Assembly: GCF_002795245.1 (NCBI RefSeq)
Contig: NZ_PGVG01000001.1
Span: 62,001 to 126,000, forward strand
Direction of reading: 5' to 3'
Length of the DNA: 64,000 nucleotides
DNA from: Bradyrhizobium forestalis
Lineage (GTDB): Bacteria > Pseudomonadota > Alphaproteobacteria > Rhizobiales > Xanthobacteraceae
In this document: one piece after another, positions 35,803-44,554 of the stretch
How the letters are laid out: every line of letters begins with the position of its first letter
Numbering within the stretch: position 1 is the first letter of the stretch
Notes under the pieces: model-generated
Seen by the model: only the letters and a program-made list of their open reading frames with translations
Database searches by the model: none
Told to the model about the DNA's origin: nothing
Position numbers and translations under genes: made by a program

Positions 35803-36785
35803 GCCGCGCTCTCCGCCGGCACATTGTCATAGAGATGGCAGGCGACCGATTGCGCGCCGCGCGGCAGCGGCTCCGGCCGCTCGACCCGGCAACGATCGAA
35901 GGCGAAGGCGCAGCGCGGATTGAACGAGCAGCCACGCGGGATGGCCGACAGCCGCGGCATGGAACCGGGAATCTGCACGAGGCGCTTGTCGTCTCCGGCC
36001 AGCGTCGGGATCGCGCCCATCAGGCCCTTGGCGTAAGGGTGCAGCGGGTTCTTCACGACGTCCTGCACGGGGCCGATCTCGGCGACACGGCCGGCATACA
36101 TCACCGCGACCCGGTCCGAGGTCTCGGCGATCACGCCCATGTCATGAGTTACCAGCATCACGGCGGTGCCGTGGTCGCGTCCGAGCCGTTTGATCAGCGA
36201 GATGATCTGCGCCTGCACGGAGACGTCGAGCGCGGTGGTTGGTTCGTCCGCGATGATCAGCTCCGGCTCCGCGCAGATCGCCAGCGCAATCACGACGCGC
36301 TGGCGCATGCCGCCGGAGAATTCGTGGGGATAGCCGTCGATGCGCTTTTCCGGGGCGGGAATGCCGACCTCGGCCAAGAGGTCGATGGCACGGCGGCGCG
36401 CAGCCGCCTCGGACAGGTTGAGATGGGTTCGGATCGTCTCCACGATCTGGTCGCCGACCCGGTAGAGCGGATTGAGCGAGGTGAGCGGATCCTGGAAGAT
36501 CATGCCGATGCGCTTGCCCCTGATACGGCGCATCTCCTCCGGCGGCAGATTGTCGATGCGCAGGCCCGCAAGATGGATCTCGCCGCCGGCGATGCGGCCG
36601 GGCGGATCGATAAGGCCGATCACCGCGAGGCCGGTGACGGACTTGCCGGCGCCGGATTCGCCGACGACACCGAGCACCTCACCCTTGGCGATGTCGAAGG
36701 AGACGCCGTCGATGGCGCGCAGCGTGCCGCGGCGGGAGGCGAACTCCACCTTGAGGTTGCGGACGGAGAGAACGGGCTCGGTCAT
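35799..36785 (-). CDS. Peptide ABC transporter ATP-binding protein, DppD type (system 1)
   Basis: The 328-residue ATPase has Walker A GESGAGKSVTG, signature FSGGMRQRV and Walker [13 protein letters not shown], with GCSFNPRCAFAFDRC in the C-terminal HPY region. It starts 13 bases after the permease stop and overlaps the next ATPase by four bases. It is the second motor subunit of system 1. Confidence 0.93.
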   Translation of the reverse strand: MTEPVLSVRNLKVEFASRRGTLRAIDGVSFDIAKGEVLGVVGESGAGKSVTGLAVIGLIDPPGRIAGGEIHLAGLRIDNLPPEEMRRIRGKRIGMIFQDPLTSLNPLYRVGDQIVETIRTHLNLSEAAARRRAIDLLAEVGIPAPEKRIDGYPHEFSGGMRQRVVIALAICAEPELIIADEPTTALDVSVQAQIISLIKRLGRDHGTAVMLVTHDMGVIAETSDRVAVMYAGRVAEIGPVQDVVKNPLHPYAKGLMGAIPTLAGDDKRLVQIPGSMPRLSAIPRGCSFNPRCAFAFDRCRVERPEPLPRGAQSVACHLYDNVPAESAA

Positions 36786-36798
36786 GGATAACGCATAC

Positions 36799-37770
36799 TC
36801 ATCGAAGCTTTGGATTAAGCGCGTCGCGCAGCCAGTCGCCGAGCAGGTTGATCGACAGGATCAGCGCTGCCAGCGCCAGCCCCGGGAAGGCGACGATCCA
36901 CCATTCGCCGGCGAACAGATAATTGTTGCCGATCCGGATCAGCGTGCCGAGCGAGGGCATGGTGTCGGGCAGGCCGACGCCGAGGAAGGACAGCGTCGCC
37001 TCGGTGATGATGGCCAGCGCGAGGTTGATCGTGGCGATGACCAGGATCGGTCCCATCGTGTTCGGCAGCACGTGACGCAGCATGATCTTTGGCGCGGGCA
37101 GGCCGATCAGCTGCGCGGCAGCCACGTAGTCCTTGTTCTTCTCGACCATGACGGAGCTGCGCACTGTCCGGGCATATCCCACCCAGAAGCTCAGGCCGAT
37201 CGAGATCACCAGAACCACCAGCATGCTGGTGGCATCCAGCCGGTTGCCGAGGATTGACTTCGCGATGCCATTGACCAGCAGCGCGATCAGGATGGCGGGG
37301 AAGGTGAGCTGCACGTCGGCGATCCGCATGATCACGCCGTCGACTGCGCCGCCGAAATAACCGGCGATGAGGCCGAGCGCGATGCCGAGCGCGCCGGCGA
37401 AGATCACGCCGGCGACGCCGACGGCGAGCGAGATGCGCATGCCGTAGAGAATGGCGGAGAACACGTCGCGGCCCTGCTCGTCGGTGCCGAGCAGGAACGG
37501 GCTCTGACCGTCCGCGGTCCACAGCGGTGAAATCCGCGAATTCATCAATTGCAGTTGTGCCGGATCGAAGGGGTTCTGCACCGCCAGCCAGGAGGCAAAG
37601 ATCGCAAGCAGGAAGAACAGAACCGTGATGGCCGCCGCCACCATGGTGAGCTTGGAGCGCCGGAACGAATAGAGCAGGTCACTGTCGAGCGCGCGGCTGA
37701 ACCAGCTGTGGGCGGCCTGCATCGGCTGCGCGCCCTGTTTGTCGGAGTTGGAAACGACTGCGTCGGACAT
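36799..37770 (-). CDS. Peptide ABC transporter permease, DppC type (system 1)
   Basis: The 323-residue protein starts MSDAVVSNSDKQGAQ; a longer in-frame start at 37842 would overlap the DppB-type gene. It has a long cytoplasmic N-terminus, a first helix (MVAAAITVLFFLLAIFASW), five more helices, and a DWLRDALNPKLR end typical of DppC. An EAA loop is visible around KDYVAAAQLIGLPAPKIMLR. It forms the channel with the preceding DppB-type permease, 10 bases upstream. Confidence 0.92.
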   Translation of the reverse strand: MSDAVVSNSDKQGAQPMQAAHSWFSRALDSDLLYSFRRSKLTMVAAAITVLFFLLAIFASWLAVQNPFDPAQLQLMNSRISPLWTADGQSPFLLGTDEQGRDVFSAILYGMRISLAVGVAGVIFAGALGIALGLIAGYFGGAVDGVIMRIADVQLTFPAILIALLVNGIAKSILGNRLDATSMLVVLVISIGLSFWVGYARTVRSSVMVEKNKDYVAAAQLIGLPAPKIMLRHVLPNTMGPILVIATINLALAIITEATLSFLGVGLPDTMPSLGTLIRIGNNYLFAGEWWIVAFPGLALAALILSINLLGDWLRDALNPKLR

Positions 37771-37780
37771 GCAGGCTGCC

Positions 37781-38761
37781 TTATGCGGCGCGGCCGACGG
37801 TCGAGCGCAGGCGCGGATCGACCACGGTGTAGAGGATGTCAACCACCAGATTGATGGTGACGAAGATCAGCGAAACCATCAGCAGGTAGGCGGCCATGAT
37901 CGGGATATCGACGTTTTGCACGGCCTGCACGAATAGAAGTCCCATGCCCGGCCATTGGAACACGGTTTCGGTGATGATCGAAAATGCAATAACCGAGCCA
38001 AACTGAAGCCCGGCCACGGTAATCACCGGAATCAGCGTGTTCTTCAGCGCGTGGCCGAAATGGATGGCACGGGTGGTCAGCCCCCTCGCGCGGGCGAAGC
38101 GGATATAGTCAGTCCGCAACACTTCCAGCATCTCCGCACGCACCAGCCGCATGATCAGGGTCATCTGGAACAGGCCGAGCGTGATCGAGGGCATGATCAG
38201 TGCCTTCAGTCCGGACAGTGTGAGCAGGCCCGTCGTCCACCAGCCGAGCTTGACCACTTCACCGCGGCCGAACGAGGGCAACCAGCCCAAGGTCACTGCG
38301 AACAGGTAGATCAGGAGGATGCCGATCAGGAAGGTCGGCAGCGAAATGCCGATCAGCGAAACCGCCTGGAATAATTTGGCGAGCACGGTGTCGCGCTTGA
38401 GCGCCGAATAGACGCCCATCAGGATGCCGAACACCATCGCAAACACGGTCGCGCAGATCGCCAGTTCTAGTGTGGCGGGCATACGCTCGCTCAACAGCGC
38501 CGAGACCGGCTGGCGGAACTGGTAGGAGACGCCGAACTTGAACTGCGCCGCGTCGGCGAAATAGCGCGCGAACTGCACCGGCACGGGGTCGTCGAGGCCG
38601 AGCGACTTGCGCACGATCTCGCGTTCGGCCGCCGACGTATCGATCGAGACGATCTGGTTGACGGGATCACCGGCGAAACGGAACATCGAGAACGCGATGA
38701 TGCCGACGGCGAACATGACGCCGATGGCCTGAACGGCGCGGCGAAGCGTGAAAGCGAGCAT
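37781..38761 (-). CDS. Peptide ABC transporter permease, DppB type (system 1)
   Basis: The 326-residue protein starts MLAFTLRRAVQAIGVMFAVG. A GTG three codons upstream (38770) is an alternative, and the ribosome site AAGGA fits neither perfectly. It has six helices and an EAA loop at DYIRFARARGLTTRAIHFGH. It follows the system 1 binding protein after 104 bases that contain a hairpin with a T-rich tail. Confidence 0.9.
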   Translation of the reverse strand: MLAFTLRRAVQAIGVMFAVGIIAFSMFRFAGDPVNQIVSIDTSAAEREIVRKSLGLDDPVPVQFARYFADAAQFKFGVSYQFRQPVSALLSERMPATLELAICATVFAMVFGILMGVYSALKRDTVLAKLFQAVSLIGISLPTFLIGILLIYLFAVTLGWLPSFGRGEVVKLGWWTTGLLTLSGLKALIMPSITLGLFQMTLIMRLVRAEMLEVLRTDYIRFARARGLTTRAIHFGHALKNTLIPVITVAGLQFGSVIAFSIITETVFQWPGMGLLFVQAVQNVDIPIMAAYLLMVSLIFVTINLVVDILYTVVDPRLRSTVGRAA

Positions 38762-38819
38762 GCCTTCCACTGTCCTTGAGTGTGCGTACGGCCGACGTCC
38801 TTGTCAGCCGGAAAAGGAA

Positions 38820-38850
38820 AGGTCCCGGAAACCTGACGCCGCCGGGACCT
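38820..38850 (-). terminator. Terminator-like hairpin inside the peptide-importer operon
   Basis: On the minus strand AGGTCCCGG pairs with CCGGGACCT (9 bp, 13-base loop) and is followed by TTCCTTTTCC. It lies between the binding-protein and permease genes. In such operons a partial terminator or mRNA-protecting hairpin makes more binding protein than permease. Confidence 0.55.
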
Positions 38851-38865
38851 CGAGTTCAACCGACG

Positions 38866-40461
38866 CTATTCCTTCTTGGTCGCCCAGTGGAACATGACGA
38901 GATTGTCGGCGCGCTGCGGCAGGTTGACCTTCTTCGAGACGCCCCAGGCCAGCGCCTGCTGGTGCAGCGGGATGTAGGCCCAGTCCTTCATGCCGATTTC
39001 GTAGGCCTGCTTGATCAGCTGGTTACGCTTGGCAGTGTCGGCTTCGACCAGCACCTTGTCGGTGATGGCGTCGAACTCCTTGTTGCAATAGCCGCCGAGA
39101 TTGGCTTCACCCCGCGAGGATTTCGCATCGTCGCGGCAGCCCATGATGTCATAGAGCACGTTATGGGAATCCATCGTGCTCGGGGTCCAGCCCAGGAGAT
39201 AGAACGAGGTCTGGTAGCCGCCCTGCTTCAGCACCTTGGCGAAGTATTGCGCCTTCGGCTGCGCCAGGAGATTGATCTTGACGCCGATGCGGGCGAGCAT
39301 GCCGACCACGGCCTGGCAGATCGCGGCGTCGTTGACGTAACGATCGTTCGGGCAGTCCATGGTGACCTCGAAGCCATCGGGGTAACCGGCCTCGGTCAGG
39401 AGCTTCTTGGCGCCGTCAGGATCGAATTTCGGCCGCTTGAACTCCTTCGACAGGATGAACAGTTCCGGGGCGATCATCAGCGCCGACGGGGTCGACAGCC
39501 CGCGCATCACGCGCGTCTTGATCAGCTCGATGTCGATCGCCTTGTAGAAGGCCTCGCGGACGCGGACATCCTTGAACGGGTTCTTGCCCTTGATGTTGGA
39601 GTAGAGCAGCTCGTCGCGAGTCTGGTCGAAGCCGATGAAGATGGTGCGCAGCTCCGGCCCCTTCAGCACCTGGGCGTTCGGGCTGGAATCGACGCGGGAG
39701 ATGTCCTGGATCGGCACCGGCTCGATGACGTCGACCTCGCCCGAGAGCAGCGCTGCAACACGGGTTGCATCGGAGGCGATCGGGGTGAAGATGATCTCCT
39801 TCAGATTACCTTCCATCTTGCCCCAGTAATTGGGGTTGGCCTTGAACACGGTCTTCACGCCGGGCTGATGGCTCTCGATGACGAAGGGACCGGTGCCGTT
39901 CTCGTGCAGCGAGGCATAGCTCGGCGTGGTCGCCGCCACCGGCGTCGGATCGACGACGTTGTTCTCCTCCGCCCATTTCTTGTCCATGATGTACCAGACA
40001 TCCCACGAGTTATGCAGGATGGGATTGGGCGAGGGCAGGATGAAATCGACAGTGTAGTCGTCGACCTTGACCACCTTGACGTCGGGCGCAAGGCGGGTCT
40101 GCATATTGGACCCCTTCTTGCGGACGCGGTCGGCGGAGAACAGCACGTCATCGGCGGTGAAGGGGTCGCCGTTGTGGAATTTCACGCCCTTGCGCAAATG
40201 GAAGCGCCAGCGGGTCGGCTCCGGGGTTTCCCAGCTTTCCGCCAGCGCGGGGATGATCTTGAGATCCTTGTCACGCGCGGTGAGGCCCTGATAGACGTGG
40301 CCGAGATGGGCGTGGGTGGTGCTCTCGTTCAGGGTATAGGGATCGAGCGACTTCAGGTCACCCTGGTTGGCATAACGTAGCGTCTGGCTCGACGCCGGCG
40401 AGACCGCCAACGCAAGCGTACCGGCGAGCGTCGCCGCAAACAGACTTCGACCGACTGACAT
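38866..40461 (-). CDS. Peptide ABC transporter substrate-binding protein (system 1)
   Basis: The 531-residue precursor starts MSVGRSLFAATLAGTLALAV with a Sec signal peptide ending PASSQT. GAGAGGG seven bases upstream decides this start; longer in-frame starts up to 40716 would hide the signal. The mature protein is SBP_bac_5, with LRKGVKFHNGDPFTADDVLF and YWGKMEGNLKEIIF. It is the first gene of the long minus-strand cluster and diverges from the DUF6489 gene. Likely ligands are peptides or similar oligomers. Confidence 0.92.
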   Translation of the reverse strand: MSVGRSLFAATLAGTLALAVSPASSQTLRYANQGDLKSLDPYTLNESTTHAHLGHVYQGLTARDKDLKIIPALAESWETPEPTRWRFHLRKGVKFHNGDPFTADDVLFSADRVRKKGSNMQTRLAPDVKVVKVDDYTVDFILPSPNPILHNSWDVWYIMDKKWAEENNVVDPTPVAATTPSYASLHENGTGPFVIESHQPGVKTVFKANPNYWGKMEGNLKEIIFTPIASDATRVAALLSGEVDVIEPVPIQDISRVDSSPNAQVLKGPELRTIFIGFDQTRDELLYSNIKGKNPFKDVRVREAFYKAIDIELIKTRVMRGLSTPSALMIAPELFILSKEFKRPKFDPDGAKKLLTEAGYPDGFEVTMDCPNDRYVNDAAICQAVVGMLARIGVKINLLAQPKAQYFAKVLKQGGYQTSFYLLGWTPSTMDSHNVLYDIMGCRDDAKSSRGEANLGGYCNKEFDAITDKVLVEADTAKRNQLIKQAYEIGMKDWAYIPLHQQALAWGVSKKVNLPQRADNLVMFHWATKKE

Positions 40462-40767
40462 TCTTGACCCTCTCCACACTGCCCACGCCGGTGATTTTTG
40501 ATTGTTCGGCGAGGCTGACTGATCCATGTTGCCCAGAGTTCTCGACCCGTGCAAGCGCCATTCCAGCAAGGAACGCGCCAAGTTGCGCCGCTGTGCAGCA
40601 ATGCTGACCGTGTCGCCCGGCATGGAGGACCGCGCCTTTCGACTTTGGTTGACCATACCGGCTGATTGCAGGACCGGGCATGTCGCACCGGCATCAGGTC
40701 GCTTGCGTTGCGCCACAACTCGCGGCGATACTCCGGACAGGCCGCTCGAATCTCATATGGAGGGGAC
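40462..40767. other. Divergent promoter region
   Basis: This 306-base gap lies between the peptide-importer operon and the DUF6489 gene, so it must hold promoters for both strands. A TTGACC box occurs near 40659 on the plus strand, but no matching -10 is convincing. No operator palindrome or small gene was seen. Confidence 0.4.
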
Positions 40768-41022
40768 ATGAAGGTTAACATCGAAATCGACTGCACCCCC
40801 CTCGAGGCCCGCCAGTTCTTCGGTCTGCCTGACGTGGCGCCGATGCAGACGGCGGTGATGGAGAAGCTGCAGCAGCAGGTTCTGAGCAACATCGAGAAGG
40901 TCTCGCCGGAATCCCTGATCCAGAGCTGGTTCACGTTCGATCCGAAGATCGCGGAGCGGTTTCAGGACATGTTCGTCGCGATGGCCGGCCTGGGCACGCG
41001 CAGCAACGACAAGAAGAAATAG
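40768..41022 (+). CDS. DUF6489 family small protein
   Basis: The 84-residue protein starts MKVNIEIDCTPLEARQFFGL after an excellent GGAGGGG ribosome site. It matches a small alphaproteobacterial family (DUF6489) that ends in a charged Lys-rich tail. There is no signal peptide. It has amphipathic helical features (TAVMEKLQQQVLSNIEKV), reminiscent of short phasin-like or granule-associated proteins. The stop overlaps the GTG start of the lipase-like gene as TAGTG, so the two are coupled. Function unknown. Confidence 0.8.
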   Translation: MKVNIEIDCTPLEARQFFGLPDVAPMQTAVMEKLQQQVLSNIEKVSPESLIQSWFTFDPKIAERFQDMFVAMAGLGTRSNDKKK

Positions 41023-41822
41023 TGCAGTCCTGGCGGGACGGGGCGCAGGATCCGGGCCGGCTTCGTCCGCCGGGTCTCGGCCTGCTGCTCGCCGAGGCCC
41101 GTGGGCTATTCGAGTTGAATGCGAGCCTGCTGCTGTCGCCACTGCTGATGCGCGCGCCGAGGGGCGACGGCCATCCTGTGCTGGCGCTGCCGGGTTTTCT
41201 CGCCAGCGATCTCTCGATGGTGCCGATGCGGCGTTATCTCAGCGAGCTCGGTTATGAGGCACATGCCTGGCGGATGGGCCGCAATATCGGCGGGCTCGGG
41301 CGGATGCGGGATTCGCTGCGCGCCCGTTTGACCGAAATCCATGCCGCCACGGGACGCAAGGTCAGCCTGGTCGGATGGAGCCTCGGCGGCGTCTATGCCC
41401 GCGATCTGGCGCTTTGGGCACCCGACAAGGTCCGTTACGTCATCACGCTCGGCAGCCCTTTTGCCAACGACGTGCGGGCGACCAACGCCACGCGACTCTA
41501 CGAGGCGATGTCCGGCGAGAGGGTGGAGGATTTTGCGGAAGCGCGCGAGGCGATTGCCGGCGATCTGCCGGTGCCGACGACGTCGATCTATTCGCGCGCT
41601 GACGGCGTCGTGAACTGGCGGACCTGTCTGCTCCGCCCCTCCGACCGCGCCGAGAATATCGAGGTGTACCTGGCGAGCCATATCGGGCTCGGGGTGAACC
41701 CGGCGGCGCTGTGGGCCGTGGCGGACCGCCTGGCGCAACCGGAGGGGGAGTTCTCGCCATTTGACCGGGCAGGGCCCTTTGCCATTGCATATGCCCCGCC
41801 GGAACAGGCAGTATCGGCCTGA
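41022..41822 (+). CDS. Alpha/beta hydrolase, lipase-like (GTG start)
   Basis: The 266-residue protein starts at GTG overlapping the preceding stop. The nucleophile elbow is GWSLGG with Ser120, and the preceding GRKVSLVGWS and following VITLGSPFAND are typical of PGAP1/lipase-type hydrolases. It is a paralogue of the protein at 54111-54881, sharing RGDGHPVL.LPG, GRK.SLVGWSLGG and VITLGSPFA. Context (wax-ester synthase, phasin and PHA genes) suggests a lipid or polyester substrate. No signal peptide was seen. Confidence 0.85.
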   Translation: MQSWRDGAQDPGRLRPPGLGLLLAEARGLFELNASLLLSPLLMRAPRGDGHPVLALPGFLASDLSMVPMRRYLSELGYEAHAWRMGRNIGGLGRMRDSLRARLTEIHAATGRKVSLVGWSLGGVYARDLALWAPDKVRYVITLGSPFANDVRATNATRLYEAMSGERVEDFAEAREAIAGDLPVPTTSIYSRADGVVNWRTCLLRPSDRAENIEVYLASHIGLGVNPAALWAVADRLAQPEGEFSPFDRAGPFAIAYAPPEQAVSA

Positions 41823-41869
41823 CGAGAAGCGCCGCCTAAGGCGCCCGTCACATCTTGCGGGAGGGAACC

Positions 41870-43420
41870 ATGGCTGACGGTAAGAAGCTGTCGTCGCTGG
41901 ACGCGTCGTTTCTCTATCTGGAAACGCCTGAGATGCCGATGCATGTCGGGAGCATGGCGATCTTTCGCCTGCCCGACGACTACAAGGGCGACTTCTTCGA
42001 AGACTTCAAGGCGATGATCGTCTCGCGCCTGCATATCGCGCCGATCCTGAAGGCGCGGCTGGAGAAGGCACCGCTTGATATCGATCATCCCTCCTGGGTC
42101 GAGGACGACCAGTTCGACATCGACCGCCACATATTCCGTGCCAGCCTGCCGCAGCCGCGCGACCGCGCCACGCTCGAGCGCATCGTCGGCTGGATGCACG
42201 CCAAGCTCTTGAACCGCGCGCGCCCGCTCTGGGAGTTCTACGTGTTCGAGGGCATGAAGGACAACGAGGTCGGGCTCTATTCCAAGATGCACCACGCCGC
42301 GATCGATGGCGGGGCCGGTGCGGCGCTGACCAACATGATCTACGACATCTCGCCGATCCCGCGAAAGGTCGAGCCGCCGACGGGTGGAACCAAGCCTGGA
42401 CAGGAGCCGCGCGATATCGCCGCGAACCTACTCGATTCCTATCAGCAGCTCTTCACACAGCCGCTTGATGCCTCGGCGGCCGCGAAGAACCTGCAACTGC
42501 CGCGCACCGGCAAGAGCGACATCGGCTCGATCCTGTTCGACAACGCGATGTACCAGATCGAGAGCGCCGTTCGTTTCGCCGGCAACATCCCGACCGTGCT
42601 CAAGAGCGTGTCCGACGTGCTCGGCAAGGTCGCCGATCCCAAATCGCGCGAGAGCCTTGCCAGCATGGTGTCGCCGCCGACCATGCTCAACAAGACGATC
42701 TCGTCCGAGCGAAGCTTCGCCGGCGTGTCGATCTCGCTGTCACGGGCCAAGGCGCTGGCCAAGCAGGCCGGCGGCAAGCTCAACGACGTCGTGCTGGCGC
42801 TCGCCTCCGGCGTCGTCCGCCGCTACCTCCTGCAATATGGCACGCTGCCGGCGAAATCCTTGACGGCAGCGGTGCCGATTTCGCTGCGCGAGGAGGGCAA
42901 CACCGAAGCCAACAACCAGGTGTTCGGCATGATCTGCTCGATCGCGACCAACATCGCCGATCCCAAGGCGCGGCTGGAGGCGATCATCGCGCAATCGACC
43001 AAGTCCAAGGAGATGTCGCATCCCTTGCGCGCCTTGATGCCGCAGGTCTCCAACATCTCGATGCTGGGCGCGCCGATCATGGTGCAGATCCTGGCGCTGC
43101 TCTACAGCCGCTCGAATCTCTCCGACGTGCTGCCGCCGGCCGCCAACATCACTGTCTCCAACGTGCCCGGGCCGCGGCAGACGCTCTATGCCGCCGGCGC
43201 CGAGCTATTGCACATCTTCCCGGTGTCGATCGCGACGCACGGGCAGGCGCTCAACATCACCGTGCAGAGCTATCGCGACCAGCTCGATTTCGGCTTCATC
43301 GTCGGTGCCAACATCATTCCACATGTGCAGGTGATGTGCGACATGCTGCCGGAGGAGTTCGCCGCGCTGGAGGCCGCCTTTGCGCCGCCGGCGGCCGAGG
43401 TCAAGGGCGCTGCAGAGTAG
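41870..43420 (+). CDS. WS/DGAT/MGAT family O-acyltransferase
   Basis: The 516-residue protein starts MADGKKLSSLDASFLYLE after GGGAGGG. The active-site motif HHxxxDG is intact as HHAAIDG at residues 141-147, and the SNVPGP motif (TVSNVPGPRQ) is present near residue 435. Members use acyl-CoA to make wax esters or triacylglycerol at the membrane or lipid-body surface. Neighbours (lipase-like, epoxide-hydrolase-like, CYP102-type P450) point to fatty-acid or alcohol metabolism. Which alcohol acceptor is used is unknown. Confidence 0.92.
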   Translation: MADGKKLSSLDASFLYLETPEMPMHVGSMAIFRLPDDYKGDFFEDFKAMIVSRLHIAPILKARLEKAPLDIDHPSWVEDDQFDIDRHIFRASLPQPRDRATLERIVGWMHAKLLNRARPLWEFYVFEGMKDNEVGLYSKMHHAAIDGGAGAALTNMIYDISPIPRKVEPPTGGTKPGQEPRDIAANLLDSYQQLFTQPLDASAAAKNLQLPRTGKSDIGSILFDNAMYQIESAVRFAGNIPTVLKSVSDVLGKVADPKSRESLASMVSPPTMLNKTISSERSFAGVSISLSRAKALAKQAGGKLNDVVLALASGVVRRYLLQYGTLPAKSLTAAVPISLREEGNTEANNQVFGMICSIATNIADPKARLEAIIAQSTKSKEMSHPLRALMPQVSNISMLGAPIMVQILALLYSRSNLSDVLPPAANITVSNVPGPRQTLYAAGAELLHIFPVSIATHGQALNITVQSYRDQLDFGFIVGANIIPHVQVMCDMLPEEFAALEAAFAPPAAEVKGAAE

Positions 43421-43430
43421 GAAGTCCGCC

Positions 43431-44426
43431 ATGATTGACATGCCGCCGCTGAAGTTCGTGCAGACGAACGGAATCCGTATGGGCTATTACGAGGCCGGCC
43501 CGCAGAGCGACAAGCCGCCGATGGTGCTGTGCCATGGCTGGCCCGAACTCGCCTTCTCCTGGCGCCACCAGATCAAGGCGCTGAGCGAAGCCGGCATCCG
43601 GGTGATCGCGCCGGACCAGCGCGGCTATGGCGCGACCGACCGGCCCGAGCGCGTGGAGGACTACGATCTCGAGCACCTGACCGGCGATCTCGTCGGCCTG
43701 CTCGATCATCTCGGGATCGACAAGGCGATCTTCGTCGGCCACGACTGGGGCGGCTTCGTCGTCTGGCAGATGCCGTTGCGCCATCCATCGCGCGTCGCCG
43801 GTGTCGTCGGGGTCAATACGCCGCATTGGGATCGCGCGCCGGCCGATCCGATCGAGCTGTTCCGCAAGCGGTTCGGCGACCACATGTATATCGTCCAGTT
43901 CCAGGATCCGGCGCGCGAGCCCGACAGGATTTTCGGCAGCCGCGTCGAAGAGACCTTTGATGCCTTCATGCGCAAGCCGGTGGCGCGCCCCGAGGGTACG
44001 CCTGCGGAAGAACCGATTGCCGGCATCGGCGCTTCACCCCGGATCAACCTGGCATTTCCGCAGATGATTGCGAACTACGACGCCAGGCATGATCCGCGCA
44101 CGCCGATCCTGTCGGCGGAGGAGAAGAAGGTCTTCGTCGACACGTTTACGAAGACCGGGTTCACGGGCGGCATCAACTGGTACCGGAATTTTACCCGCAA
44201 CTGGCAACGCTCCGAGGGGCTGGACCATCACGTCCACGTGCCCTCGTTGATGATCATGGCCGAGAACGACGCGGTGCTGCCGCCGTCGGCTGCCGACGGC
44301 ATGGAGAAGCTGATCGCCGACCTCGAGAAGTATCTCGTGAAGGATAGCGGCCATTGGACGCAGCAGGAGAAGCCGGAAGAGGTCAGCGCCAAGCTGATCG
44401 AATGGCGTAGAAGGCGGTTTGGGTGA
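43431..44426 (+). CDS. Alpha/beta hydrolase, epoxide hydrolase-like
   Basis: The 331-residue protein starts MIDMPPLKFVQTNGIRMGYY, 10 bases after the acyltransferase stop. HGWPE (35-39) forms the oxyanion hole of epoxide hydrolases. The nucleophile is Asp105 in VGHDWGG, and His is in DSGHWTQQE near the end. Asp rather than Ser at the elbow excludes an ordinary lipase. It could act on epoxy-fatty acids formed by the neighbouring P450 fusion. Haloalkane dehalogenase is less likely given HGWPE. Confidence 0.9.
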   Translation: MIDMPPLKFVQTNGIRMGYYEAGPQSDKPPMVLCHGWPELAFSWRHQIKALSEAGIRVIAPDQRGYGATDRPERVEDYDLEHLTGDLVGLLDHLGIDKAIFVGHDWGGFVVWQMPLRHPSRVAGVVGVNTPHWDRAPADPIELFRKRFGDHMYIVQFQDPAREPDRIFGSRVEETFDAFMRKPVARPEGTPAEEPIAGIGASPRINLAFPQMIANYDARHDPRTPILSAEEKKVFVDTFTKTGFTGGINWYRNFTRNWQRSEGLDHHVHVPSLMIMAENDAVLPPSAADGMEKLIADLEKYLVKDSGHWTQQEKPEEVSAKLIEWRRRRFG

Positions 44427-44455
44427 CGACGCAGTCACCGATGTAAGTGAGACGC

Positions 44456-44529
44456 CATTCCGGGGCGCCCGAAGGGCGAGCCCGGAATCTCGAGATTCCG
44501 GGCTCGATGCTGCGCATCGCCCCGGAATG
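44456..44529. repeat. Nested palindrome element
   Basis: An outer inverted repeat (CATTCCGGGGCG at 44456-44467 and CGCCCCGGAATG at 44518-44529) encloses a perfect 28-bp palindrome at 44478-44505 centred on CTCGAG. It lies in the 128-base gap before the P450 fusion gene and could form a cruciform in DNA or a strong hairpin in RNA. Confidence 0.8.
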
Positions 44530-44554
44530 ACGCGATCAGGGGGAAGCGCATTTA

